A stretch of 11,340 nucleotides of DNA from an uncultured Eubacteriaceae bacterium (GCA_945938055.1 CAMEUH010000065.1:1-11340); one strand, 5' to 3'. Counted from the first letter of the stretch, positions 1 through 6,932 are shown. Numbers and translations: made by a program. The notes: a model not told the origin generated them from the letters alone.

Positions 1-1
1 T

Positions 2-667
2 GCAGAAGGCTGTCGTCAGAGTGATTGTGCATTGATTGGTGGAGAGACTGCTGAACACCCAGGTCTTATGCCGGAAGAGGATTATGATCTTGCAGGTTTT
101 TCTGTGGGTGTGGTTGATAAGAAGGATATCATTACCGGTGAGAACATTAAGGCAGGCGATGTATTAATCGGTCTGGCATCTACCGGTGTTCACAGTAACG
201 GATTTTCCCTTGTAAGAAAGGTATTTGAAAAGGAACTTACAAAGGAAGGGCTGAATACATACTATGATGAACTGGGCAAGACTCTTGGGGAAGCTTTAAT
301 TGCTCCGACAAGAATTTATGTAAAGGCTCTTAAGTCCATTAAAAATGCCGGTGTGAAGATTAACGGATGCAGCCACATTACAGGCGGCGGTTTCTATGAG
401 AATATTCCAAGAATGCTTCCGGATGGAAAAAGAGCCGTGGTAAAGAAGGATTCTTACGAAGTGCCTGCAATCTTTAAGCTGTTGCAGAAGAAGGGCGATA
501 TTGCGGAAGAAATGATGTATAATACATTTAACATGGGTCTTGGCATGGTACTTGCCGTGAAGAAAGAAGATGTGGATGCAGTCATCAAGGCTGCTGCTGC
601 TGCCGGCGATAAAGCATTTGTTGTGGGTTCTGTTGAAGACGGTGAGAAGGGAGTTACCTTATGCTAA
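2..667 (+). CDS. purM: Phosphoribosylformylglycinamidine cyclo-ligase (AIR synthetase), C-terminal part
   Basis: PurM closes the imidazole ring in cytoplasmic de novo purine synthesis: FGAM + ATP gives AIR + ADP + Pi. The reading frame is open from base 2, so the start lies upstream. 221 residues are visible, about two thirds of the usual ~340. Recognisable family blocks run in order: a Gly-Gly-Glu-Thr-Ala-Glu-His-Pro-Gly segment followed by MPEEDYDLAGF (near bases 35-110), then LIGLASTGVHSNGFSLVRKV (about 165-225), then the glycine-rich HITGGGFYENIPRML (about 375-420). All are typical of the AIRS-type ATP-binding fold. The stop codon overlaps the purN start by 7 bp, so translational coupling with purN is expected. 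No frameshift or missing block is seen in the visible part. The identification is firm. Confidence 0.96.
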   Translation, partial: AEGCRQSDCALIGGETAEHPGLMPEEDYDLAGFSVGVVDKKDIITGENIKAGDVLIGLASTGVHSNGFSLVRKVFEKELTKEGLNTYYDELGKTLGEALIAPTRIYVKALKSIKNAGVKINGCSHITGGGFYENIPRMLPDGKRAVVKKDSYEVPAIFKLLQKKGDIAEEMMYNTFNMGLGMVLAVKKEDVDAVIKAAAAAGDKAFVVGSVEDGEKGVTLC

Positions 668-1254
668 AAATAGCAGTTCTTGTATCAGGAGGCGGTACGA
701 ATCTTCAGGCCATTATTGACGGGATTCATGACAAAACCATCACTAATACAGAGATTAAGGTTGTCATAAGTAATAATGCAGGTGCATATGCACTGGAACG
801 AGCAAAAAATAACGGAATTGATGCCGTATGCATTTCTCCGAAGAACTTTGAGTCAAGGGAAGTGTTTAATGATGCGCTTCTTGAGAAGATTGATGAATAT
901 GGAGTTGATTTAATCGTACTGGCGGGCTTTCTGGTTAAGATTCCGGAAAAACTGGTGGAAAAGTATGCTGGGAAGATTATTAACATTCATCCATCATTGA
1001 TCCCATCGTTTTGTGGTGTGGGATATTATGGACTGAAAGTTCATGAAGCTGCGCTTGCACGCGGGGTAAAGGTAACCGGTGCAACCGTTCATTATGTGGA
1101 TTCCGGAATGGATACCGGTCCGATTATCCTGCAGAAGGCTGTATATGTGGAAGATGGTGATACACCGGAAATTTTACAAAAGAGAGTCATGGAGCAGGCT
1201 GAATGGAAGATTCTTCCGCAGGCCATTAACATGATTGCAAATCAAAAAGCGTAA
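661..1254 (+). CDS. purN: Phosphoribosylglycinamide formyltransferase (GART)
   Basis: PurN transfers the formyl group of 10-formyl-THF to GAR to make FGAR in de novo purine synthesis. The protein is 197 aa, close to the usual ~190-210. The N-terminal VLVSGGGTNLQAI binds the substrate phosphate. The catalytic triad, matched by eye to E. coli N106/H108/D144, is N108 and H110 in IINIHPSL and D151 in DSGMDTGPII. Between H110 and D151 there are about five more residues than in E. coli (SFCGVGYYGLKVHEAAL replaces KYPGLHTHRQAL), a form I recall as common in clostridia. The start is fixed by AGGGAG at 648-653, seven bases before the ATG, and by the 7-bp overlap with purM. A hairpin terminator follows at 1272-1326. 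Confidence 0.96.
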   Translation: MLKIAVLVSGGGTNLQAIIDGIHDKTITNTEIKVVISNNAGAYALERAKNNGIDAVCISPKNFESREVFNDALLEKIDEYGVDLIVLAGFLVKIPEKLVEKYAGKIINIHPSLIPSFCGVGYYGLKVHEAALARGVKVTGATVHYVDSGMDTGPIILQKAVYVEDGDTPEILQKRVMEQAEWKILPQAINMIANQKA

Positions 1255-1271
1255 TTGAGATTGAAATAATG

Positions 1272-1326
1272 AAAGTGCTGATACTTCCATGAATAAAATT
1301 TTATTCGTGAAGTGGCAGCACTTTTT
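1272..1326 (+). terminator. Long hairpin terminator after purN, possibly bidirectional
   Basis: AAAGTGCTG (1272-1280) pairs with CAGCACTTT (1316-1324). Inside it ACTTC (1283-1287) pairs with GAAGT (1309-1313), and after one bulged C the arm CATGAATAAAA (1288/1289-1298) pairs with TTTTATTCGTG (1299-1309) with one G-U. The right arm runs into TTTTT at 1322-1326. The element fills most of the 80-bp gap between purN and the convergent regulator gene, so it probably ends purMN transcripts and may also stop minus-strand transcripts of the regulator. No other feature is seen in this gap. Confidence 0.8.
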
Positions 1327-1334
1327 CTTTGCTT

Positions 1335-2723
1335 TTAAAGAATCTTATCCAGAGTTTCCACAAAATACAGAATCTGCGGCATGCTGATGCCGGAATAATT
1401 GATGATAAGCGTTGCAGTGTAATCCGGATTATCGTGTTCACAGTATTCGGACAGACAGGAAATCAGGATTTTCTTTTCCCTGAGTTTAAAAATCAGCTCT
1501 TTATCGGTAAGTGTTGTGTTTACCTTTAACAGGAAATGAGTACCGGCAGCATCCTCAATGACACGTGATTTTTGGGAAAGCGGAGAATGGCCGATGGCTT
1601 CAATAAAATCGTTATGCTGTTTTACATAGAAACGCTTCAGACGGTTGATGTGACGTTCTAAGTAGCCGCCGTCCATGAACTTTGCAAGGGTGAACTGGTC
1701 AAAGCTTGAAACGGAGCAGGAATAAAAATTCATGGTAGAAATGTATTTTTCCATCAGTTCCTCCGGAAGTACCATGTAGCTGATACGCACGGCGGGGGCA
1801 ATACATTTGGAAAAGGTATTCATGTAAATGACCTTTCCCCGTACATCAATACTGTATAGGGGAGGAACGGGAATCCCATGATACCGGTATTCACAGTCGT
1901 AGTCATCTTCGATGATATAACGGTCTTTTGTTTCATTGACCCATGAAAGAAGCTCCAGCCTTCTGGTAATGGGCATTACAAGGCCAAGAGGAAAGTGATG
2001 TGCCGGTGAGACATGCACTACATCACAATCGGATGATTCTAAGAGGTCCATGCGGATGCCGTCTTTATCCAGGGGAATGGCATCATAAAAAACCTCATTA
2101 CTCTGATAAATGGCACGGATTTTATTATAACCGGGGTCTTCCACGGCAAAGTGAGTATTCCGCCCAAGAAGCTGAATGAGTCGTGTATACAGATATTCTG
2201 TACCGGCACCGATGATAATCTGGTCGGGAGAGACCGTCATGCCACGAAATTCCAGAAGATATCGCGCAATTGCAACACGAAGTTCACTGAGTCCGTTAAA
2301 AGGTACAGTATCTAAGAGGCGGGAAGTGTCGTAAGAAAGTGTCTCACGCATCATGCGGTACCAGGTGGAAGCCGGGAACATTTCCATACTGTTTTTATTG
2401 GCCTTCAAATCTACCAGATAAGTTTCATCCTGATATTTGGAATGATAGGGTTTGGTTTTGGCAGAAAGCGTGCGGTAATCAGAAAGCTCATTGACAAAAA
2501 AGCCTTTTTTTTCAACGGAATAGACATAACCTTCCAAAAGAAGCTGGGAATAAGCATTTTCCACAGTCTTTACGCTTATGCCAAGATGAGCGGCAAGGGA
2601 CCGCTTGGAAGGAAGAATGGAATCCGGAGAGAGATGTTTTTGAATAATATCGTTTTTAATCGTTTCATAAAGCTGTATGTAAAGGGGTTTTGAAGATTCG
2701 TAATCGAAATTCACGGTAATCAT
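1335..2723 (-). CDS. MocR-family (GntR/aminotransferase-like) PLP-binding transcriptional regulator
   Basis: This 462-aa protein has the two-domain MocR/PdxR/GabR build. Residues about 11-78 form a GntR winged helix: PLYIQLYETIKNDII, then LPSKRSLAAHLGISVKTVENAYSQLLLEGYV. After a linker (about 79-105), residues about 108-462 form a fold-type I aminotransferase domain. The PLP Schiff-base lysine is K306 in MNTFSKCIAPAVRISYMVLP, and IIEDDYDCEYRY (270-281) is the family's signature cofactor region. Such proteins usually sense an amine, amino acid or PLP and act as repressors and/or activators rather than enzymes. The start is supported by AGGAGG on the minus strand (complement of 2732-2737), eight bases before the ATG. 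The gene is divergent from the SDR gene across a 115-bp promoter region with a direct repeat, so that unit is the likely target together with autoregulation. There is no PLP-synthesis or GABA gene nearby, so the ligand is unknown. Confidence 0.9.
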   Translation of the reverse strand: MITVNFDYESSKPLYIQLYETIKNDIIQKHLSPDSILPSKRSLAAHLGISVKTVENAYSQLLLEGYVYSVEKKGFFVNELSDYRTLSAKTKPYHSKYQDETYLVDLKANKNSMEMFPASTWYRMMRETLSYDTSRLLDTVPFNGLSELRVAIARYLLEFRGMTVSPDQIIIGAGTEYLYTRLIQLLGRNTHFAVEDPGYNKIRAIYQSNEVFYDAIPLDKDGIRMDLLESSDCDVVHVSPAHHFPLGLVMPITRRLELLSWVNETKDRYIIEDDYDCEYRYHGIPVPPLYSIDVRGKVIYMNTFSKCIAPAVRISYMVLPEELMEKYISTMNFYSCSVSSFDQFTLAKFMDGGYLERHINRLKRFYVKQHNDFIEAIGHSPLSQKSRVIEDAAGTHFLLKVNTTLTDKELIFKLREKKILISCLSEYCEHDNPDYTATLIINYSGISMPQILYFVETLDKIL

Positions 2724-2751
2724 GTATCTGACCTCCTAAAATTTTTATAAA

Positions 2752-2807
2752 TTGAGTATTTAAAAGATATCAGTAATTATTATAATAAGATTATCAGTAA
2801 AAAACAA
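2752..2807. promoter_or_regulatory. Divergent promoter with direct-repeat operator candidate (MocR / SDR unit)
   Basis: TATCAGTAA occurs twice in the same direction, at 2768-2776 and 2792-2800, 24 bp start to start. Between the copies lies the perfect 12-bp palindrome TTATTATAATAA (2777-2788). It supplies a TATAAT on the plus strand (2781-2786) and another on the minus strand (2784-2779). For the minus strand a TTGTTT lies 17 bp upstream (complement of 2802-2807). The plus strand has only a poor -35 (ATTTAA at 2758-2763; TTGAGT at 2752-2757 is 23 bp away), which would fit an activator-dependent or weak promoter. MocR regulators such as GabR and PdxR are known to bind direct repeats. Each repeat copy would lie in the spacer of one promoter and at the start site of the other. 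Assigning it as operator is inference. Confidence 0.6.
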
Positions 2808-2838
2808 GAGAAAGCCGGAAGGCGGTTAGGAGGAAATC

Positions 2839-3627
2839 ATGGGTGTATATGTGGTAACAGGCGGCTCAAGCGGAATTGGAGCAGCTGCAGTCGGGATTCT
2901 TAGGAAAGAAGGACATGAAGTTATTAATGTGGATTTAAAGAATGGTGATATTTGTGCCAATCTTGCCACACCGGAAGGAAGACAGAGTGCGATTGACGCA
3001 ATTCATGAAAAATGTCAGGATGGTCTGGATGGAATCATCTGCAATGCTGGTGTATCCGGTAACTGCGGCAATCTGGAACTTGTTATTTCGTTAAATTATT
3101 TTGGAACGGTAAAGGTGGCAAGGGGTGTCTATGACCTGCTTAAGAAGAAGCACGGAAGTGTTGTGGTAACAGTTTCCAATACCATTTCACAGGGAACCGG
3201 ACGCATGGATATCGTGGATCTTTTAAATAATGTAGGGGATGAGCAGAGAATCTGTAATATCGTAAAAAATCTGGATGCTAAAAATCAGACAATCGGTCAA
3301 TCTATTTACATGGCAACGAAATATGCTCTTGCAAGATGGGTCAGAAGAGTATCAGCATCATGGGCAGCTAATGGAATTCGTGTGAATGCTGTTGCACCGG
3401 GAAATGTACGGACTCCGATGACAGACAGCTTAAGCGATGCGGCAAAATTTGCGGTCAGCGCCCTTCCAATACCGGTTCGTTATGGCTCGGATGCGCTGAT
3501 GGATCCGGAAGAAATTGCGGAATCCATGAAGTTTCTTTTGTCGAATGCAGCACGAGGCATTAATGGTATTATTCTGTTTACCGATGGCGGAACGGATGCG
3601 CTTCTGAATTCTGAAAAGGTATATTAA
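2839..3627 (+). CDS. Short-chain dehydrogenase/reductase (3alpha-HSD/carbonyl-reductase-like SDR)
   Basis: This 262-aa classical SDR probably oxidises or reduces a hydroxyl/keto group with NAD(H). The Rossmann glycine motif TGGSSGIG is at 7-14. D32 at the end of strand beta-2 suggests NAD(H) preference. CNAG is at 68-71 and N86 in SLNYFG. The active-site pair is Y157 and K161 in YMATK, followed by RVNAVAPGNVRTPM (181-194) and the C-terminal FTDGGTDAL. The usual catalytic Ser position, by eye about N114 in VSNTIS, is Asn, with Ser at 113 and 117. A longer segment between this strand and Tyr, the 'VDLKNGDICANLATPEGR' part, and overall length recall the Comamonas 3alpha-hydroxysteroid dehydrogenase/carbonyl reductase; this is from memory, not a search. 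AGGAGG at 2828-2833 sets the start. The NTF2-like gene follows 15 bases after the stop. The substrate is unknown. Confidence 0.85.
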   Translation: MGVYVVTGGSSGIGAAAVGILRKEGHEVINVDLKNGDICANLATPEGRQSAIDAIHEKCQDGLDGIICNAGVSGNCGNLELVISLNYFGTVKVARGVYDLLKKKHGSVVVTVSNTISQGTGRMDIVDLLNNVGDEQRICNIVKNLDAKNQTIGQSIYMATKYALARWVRRVSASWAANGIRVNAVAPGNVRTPMTDSLSDAAKFAVSALPIPVRYGSDALMDPEEIAESMKFLLSNAARGINGIILFTDGGTDALLNSEKVY

Positions 3628-3642
3628 TGGGAGGAAATGACA

Positions 3643-3975
3643 ATGAGAGCGATTGAAAAGTATATCGATGCATTAAAAAAATGTGATAATAAAGCACTTG
3701 CGGAAATCTTTGCACCGGATGGAACCCTTAGGGATTACTGCCCGAACAGTACCGGTCGTCAGGAGTATCATGTGTATGGTCGGGAAGCCATTGACATGTT
3801 TTTTAAGAATAAATTTTCTTTCCGCCAGTACCAGATTTCCGATGCGGAAATCGTTAATGACTGGCAGGCAGAATTTGTGGCATCCATTGGAGGATACTAT
3901 GTCATGGCAATCGCAACGGTGCGCAGGGTAGATGAAAATGGACTGATAACGAGACTTACGGTACGTCCGAAGTAA
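3643..3975 (+). CDS. Small NTF2-like / SnoaL-like (ketosteroid-isomerase-fold) protein
   Basis: A 110-aa protein with the NTF2/SnoaL pattern: an N-terminal helix (IEKYIDALKKCDNKALAEIFAPDGTLRD), a middle YGREAIDMFF helix, then alternating beta strands ending in GLITRLTVRPK. Members are small single-domain isomerases, dehydratases, cyclases or binding proteins. By eye, Y7 and D31 (numbered from this start) fall with the same 24-residue spacing as Y14 and D38 of Comamonas ketosteroid isomerase, but the oxyanion Asp (D99) has no counterpart (Ala/Thr there), so the reaction is open. I prefer the ATG at 3643 because GGGAGG (3629-3634) is eight bases away; the in-frame ATG at 3637 leaves only two. 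The gene sits 15 bases downstream of the SDR stop and is surely co-transcribed, so the two probably act on one substrate. Confidence 0.78.
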   Translation: MRAIEKYIDALKKCDNKALAEIFAPDGTLRDYCPNSTGRQEYHVYGREAIDMFFKNKFSFRQYQISDAEIVNDWQAEFVASIGGYYVMAIATVRRVDENGLITRLTVRPK

Positions 3976-4006
3976 GTTTGTGGAAGATTTGTAAGTGAAA
4001 ATTTTC

Positions 4007-4036
4007 TTGACTTTTTCTTTTATGATTTGGTAAAAT
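4007..4036 (+). promoter_or_regulatory. Promoter of the MATE leader
   Basis: TTGACT (4007-4012) and TAAAAT (4031-4036) are separated by 18 bp, a good sigma-A-type match inside an AT-rich gap. Transcription would start near 4043. That is only about a dozen bases before a strong terminator hairpin and about 90 bases before the MATE start codon. Confidence 0.65.
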
Positions 4037-4053
4037 ACATACTGTCGAGTAGC

Positions 4054-4090
4054 AAAAGGCGTAAATCCAGATTTGGATTTACGCCTTTTT
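4054..4090 (+). terminator. Strong intrinsic terminator / candidate attenuator upstream of MATE gene
   Basis: AAAAGGCGTAAATCC (4054-4068) pairs perfectly over 15 bp with GGATTTACGCCTTTT (4075-4089). The loop is AGATTT, and an A-T pair could close it further. The right arm ends in a T run (4086-4090). It may terminate the SDR-NTF2 unit. Because a promoter lies just upstream (4007-4036), it may instead or also act as an attenuator of the MATE gene, or end a very short RNA of about 45-50 nt. I see no convincing antiterminator or leader peptide. Confidence 0.8.
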
Positions 4091-4133
4091 GTTATGGAAA
4101 AAAGATATGGTATCAGACCATTAGGAGGTTATT

Positions 4134-5540
4134 ATGGAACAAAAATCAAATACTTTTCTGGAAACAGAAAAAATCGGGAAATTAATGCGGATGTATTCCG
4201 TTCCCTGCATTATTTCATTGCTGGTCGCAGCGCTTTATAATATCGTGGATCAGATATTTATTGCCAATGCAAGTTATCTTGGTTCTTACGGAAATGCTGC
4301 CAATACGGTTGTATTTCCATTGACCGTTGTGGCTTTGGCAATTGCTGTCATGATTGGCGATGGATGCTGCGCTTTTGTAAGCATCTGCCTGGGCGCGGAT
4401 GAAAAGGAGAATGCACATAAGAGTATTGGTAGTGCAGTCCTTCTTTGTGTCATTTCCAGTGTGATTCTTACGGCAGTATACCTTATTTTTGATGAACAGA
4501 TTCTATCCATGTTTGGTGGAAGGGTCAATGAAGAAACTTTTATACAGTCCAAGGAATACTTCTTTTATATTTCACTGGGGATTCCATTTTACATGTTTGG
4601 ACAGGCAATGAATCCGGTTATCCGTTCTGATGGAAGTCCGAAATTTGCAATGATTTCCACACTGGCAGGTGCTGCTGTGAACATTATTCTGGACCCAATC
4701 TTTATTTTCGTCTTCAAATGGGGCATGATGGGTGCTGCGGTTGCCACGGTTGCAGGTCAGGTTGTGACAGCCGTACTGGCAGTATGGTATTTGTGTCACA
4801 TGAAGGCTGTAAGGCTGTCAAAAGAAAGTTTTGGAATTCACACAAAGCTTGCCGGACGCTATCTGGCTCTGGGAATTACAAGTTTCCTGTCACAGATTTC
4901 ACTGGTTGCGGCAATGGCGGCAATTAACAACATGATCCGTAAATATGGTGCAATGGATGCCATTTTCGGACAGGCAGAATATGCGCAGATTCCTATGGCA
5001 GTTGTGGGAATTGTTATGAAATTTTTCCAGATTGTCATATCCATTGCAGTAGGCATGGCAGCAGGATGTATACCGATTGTGGGATACAACATGGGTGCAA
5101 AGCGGTTTGACCGTGCAAAAGCTCTTTTTACGAAACTTCTTATTTGTGAAGCTCTTGTAGGAGCAGTGGCACTATTTATTGTTGAGGTATTTCCGGGACA
5201 ACTGATTCAAATCTTCGGTGCGGCAAATGAAAGTCCGTATTATACGGATTTTGCAATCAAGGCATTCCGCATATACCTTTGCATGATGGTATTTGCAACG
5301 GTAAATAAGGGAACCTTTATTTATTTACAGTCTTTGGGAAAGGCACTTGCGTCCACTGTTCTTTCTATGATCAGGGAAGTCATTTTTGGTGTGGGATTTG
5401 CAATCATCCTTCCGGTATTTTTCGGACTGGACGGAGTGCTTTATTCCATGCCGGTATCGGATATTCTCACTTTTATCATGTCGGCGTGTGTTATTGCATA
5501 TACCTACAGGACGTTAGGAAATGATGCGAAAAGGTATTGA
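4134..5540 (+). CDS. MATE-family multidrug efflux transporter
   Basis: A 468-aa integral membrane protein of the MATE family (MepA/NorM-like), exporting drugs or metabolites in exchange for H+ or Na+ across the cytoplasmic membrane. It has two homologous halves of about six helices. The first half begins at MRMYSVPCIISLLVAALYNIVDQIFIA (about 18-44, with D39 in helix 1) and contains the MATE-typical RSDGSPKFAMISTLAGAAVNIILDPIFIF (164-192). The second half starts near residue 240 and contains GYNMGAKRFDRAKAL (317-331) and LQSLGKALASTVLSMIRE (398-415). Length matches the family (about 440-470). The start is set by AGGAGG at 4123-4128, five bases before the ATG. It is preceded by a promoter followed by a terminator-like hairpin. 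No clear terminator follows it before the purD promoter. The substrate cannot be read from sequence. Confidence 0.93.
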   Translation: MEQKSNTFLETEKIGKLMRMYSVPCIISLLVAALYNIVDQIFIANASYLGSYGNAANTVVFPLTVVALAIAVMIGDGCCAFVSICLGADEKENAHKSIGSAVLLCVISSVILTAVYLIFDEQILSMFGGRVNEETFIQSKEYFFYISLGIPFYMFGQAMNPVIRSDGSPKFAMISTLAGAAVNIILDPIFIFVFKWGMMGAAVATVAGQVVTAVLAVWYLCHMKAVRLSKESFGIHTKLAGRYLALGITSFLSQISLVAAMAAINNMIRKYGAMDAIFGQAEYAQIPMAVVGIVMKFFQIVISIAVGMAAGCIPIVGYNMGAKRFDRAKALFTKLLICEALVGAVALFIVEVFPGQLIQIFGAANESPYYTDFAIKAFRIYLCMMVFATVNKGTFIYLQSLGKALASTVLSMIREVIFGVGFAIILPVFFGLDGVLYSMPVSDILTFIMSACVIAYTYRTLGNDAKRY

Positions 5541-5586
5541 AATCATTGCCGGTTTAGCAAAATAGCAAATCCAACGAAACTCTTAA

Positions 5587-5615
5587 TTGATTTCTTGCCT
5601 TCTTTTTATTATAAT
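5587..5615 (+). promoter_or_regulatory. Promoter of purD
   Basis: TTGATT (5587-5592), a 17-bp spacer and a consensus TATAAT (5610-5615) lie 40 bases upstream of the purD ATG. The region shows no purine riboswitch-like fold that I can recognise. It gives purD its own transcript, independent of purMN and of the accessory block. Confidence 0.7.
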
Positions 5616-5654
5616 ACTGTATATGTAAAACCATAATAAAAGGAGAGCCTTAAG

Positions 5655-6926
5655 ATGAAAGTACTTGTAGTTGGCGGTGGTGGAAGAGAACACGCACTTT
5701 GCTGGAAGATTTCAAAGAGTAAAAAGGTAGATAAAATATACTGCGCACCTGGAAATGCAGGAATTAGTGAAATTGCAGAATGTGTTCCGATTGGAGCCAT
5801 GGAATTTGATAAATTAGTGTCATTTGCCAAAGAAAATCAGGTGGATTTGACAGTGGTTGGTATGGATGATCCGCTGGTTGGTGGAATTGTGGATGCATTT
5901 GAAGCAGAAGGCCTTCGTGTGTTCGGACCAAGAAAGAATGCGGCGATTCTGGAAGGCTCCAAGGCATTTTCCAAGGATTTGATGAAGAAATATAACATTC
6001 CGACGGCAGCATACGAGAATTTTCATTCTCCGGAGGATGCCATGAAATATCTTGAAACAGCGGACATGCCGATTGTGTTAAAGGCGGATGGCCTTGCACT
6101 TGGAAAGGGTGTTCTGATCTGTAACACAAGAGAAGAAGCAATGGAAGGCGTTAAGACGCTGATGCTTGACAAGCAGTTTGGTGATGCGGGTAATACGATT
6201 GTCATTGAAGAATTCATGACAGGAAGGGAAGTTTCCGTATTATCCTTTGTGGATGGCGATACCATTAAGATTATGACATCCGCTCAGGACCATAAGAGAG
6301 CAAAGGATGGAGATCAGGGATTAAATACCGGTGGTATGGGAACATTTTCACCAAGTCCATTCTATACTGAGGAAGTGGATGAATTCTGTAAGAAATATAT
6401 TTATCAGGCAACCGTGGATGCCATGAAGGCAGAAGGAAGAACCTTTAAAGGAATCATTTTCTTTGGACTGATGCTGACCCCGAAGGGACCGAGAGTGCTG
6501 GAATATAATGCACGTTTTGGTGATCCGGAAACACAGGTTGTGCTTTCAAGAATGAAGAATGACATTGTGGAAGTATTTGAGGCATGTATTGACGGAACCC
6601 TGTCACAGATTGACCTTCAGTTTGAGGATAATGCGGCAGTATGTGTGGTTCTTGCATCAGATGGTTATCCGGAGAAGTATGATAAGGGATTTGTTATCAG
6701 CGGGTTAGAGAATTTTAAGGATAAAGAAGACTATTTTGTATTCCATGCCGGAAGCAAATTAACCGAAAAAGGAATTGTAACGAATGGCGGACGTGTTCTT
6801 GGGGTTACGGCAACCGGGGCAGATTTGAAGGAAGCACGGGCCAACGCTTATAAAGCGACGGAATGGATTAGCTTTGAGAATAAGTATATGAGACATGATA
6901 TCGGAAAGGCGATTGACGAAGCATAG
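5655..6926 (+). CDS. purD: Phosphoribosylamine--glycine ligase (GAR synthetase)
   Basis: PurD joins glycine to phosphoribosylamine using ATP, making GAR, the substrate of PurN. The 423-aa length is typical. The order is the N-terminal dinucleotide-like segment MKVLVVGGGGREHALCWKI (1-19), the ATP-grasp domain with PIVLKADGLALGKGV (139-153), GLNTGGMGTFSP (222-232), and the metal-binding LEYNARFGDPETQ (282-294), then the C-terminal domain. The usual GPEAPL glycine-site motif is here GMDDPL (69-74), a variant I recall from related clostridia rather than a sign of damage. AGGAGAG (5641-5647) lies seven bases before the ATG. It has its own promoter and a hairpin terminator. purH, often found between purN and purD in this group, is not in the window. 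Confidence 0.96.
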   Translation: MKVLVVGGGGREHALCWKISKSKKVDKIYCAPGNAGISEIAECVPIGAMEFDKLVSFAKENQVDLTVVGMDDPLVGGIVDAFEAEGLRVFGPRKNAAILEGSKAFSKDLMKKYNIPTAAYENFHSPEDAMKYLETADMPIVLKADGLALGKGVLICNTREEAMEGVKTLMLDKQFGDAGNTIVIEEFMTGREVSVLSFVDGDTIKIMTSAQDHKRAKDGDQGLNTGGMGTFSPSPFYTEEVDEFCKKYIYQATVDAMKAEGRTFKGIIFFGLMLTPKGPRVLEYNARFGDPETQVVLSRMKNDIVEVFEACIDGTLSQIDLQFEDNAAVCVVLASDGYPEKYDKGFVISGLENFKDKEDYFVFHAGSKLTEKGIVTNGGRVLGVTATGADLKEARANAYKATEWISFENKYMRHDIGKAIDEA

Positions 6927-6932
6927 TGGTAT

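Noticed and set aside
1329..1529. 66-codon plus-strand open frame after purN
   Set aside because: Antisense to the end of the MocR regulator gene, no ribosome site, no family resemblance.
4050..5572. Similar strings at 4050-4068 (TAGCAAAAGGCGTAAATCC) and 5555-5572 (TAGCAAAATAGCAAATCC) on either side of the MATE gene, as possible insertion ends
   Set aside because: The match is partial and AT-rich, the left copy is explained as a terminator arm, and no target duplication or recombinase is visible.
5541..5654. Purine riboswitch upstream of purD
   Set aside because: No three-way junction-like pairing or conserved purine aptamer bases could be seen; only a plain promoter and ribosome site.
5764..6141. 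125-codon minus-strand open frame inside purD
   Set aside because: Antisense to a clear purD; no start context or family resemblance.
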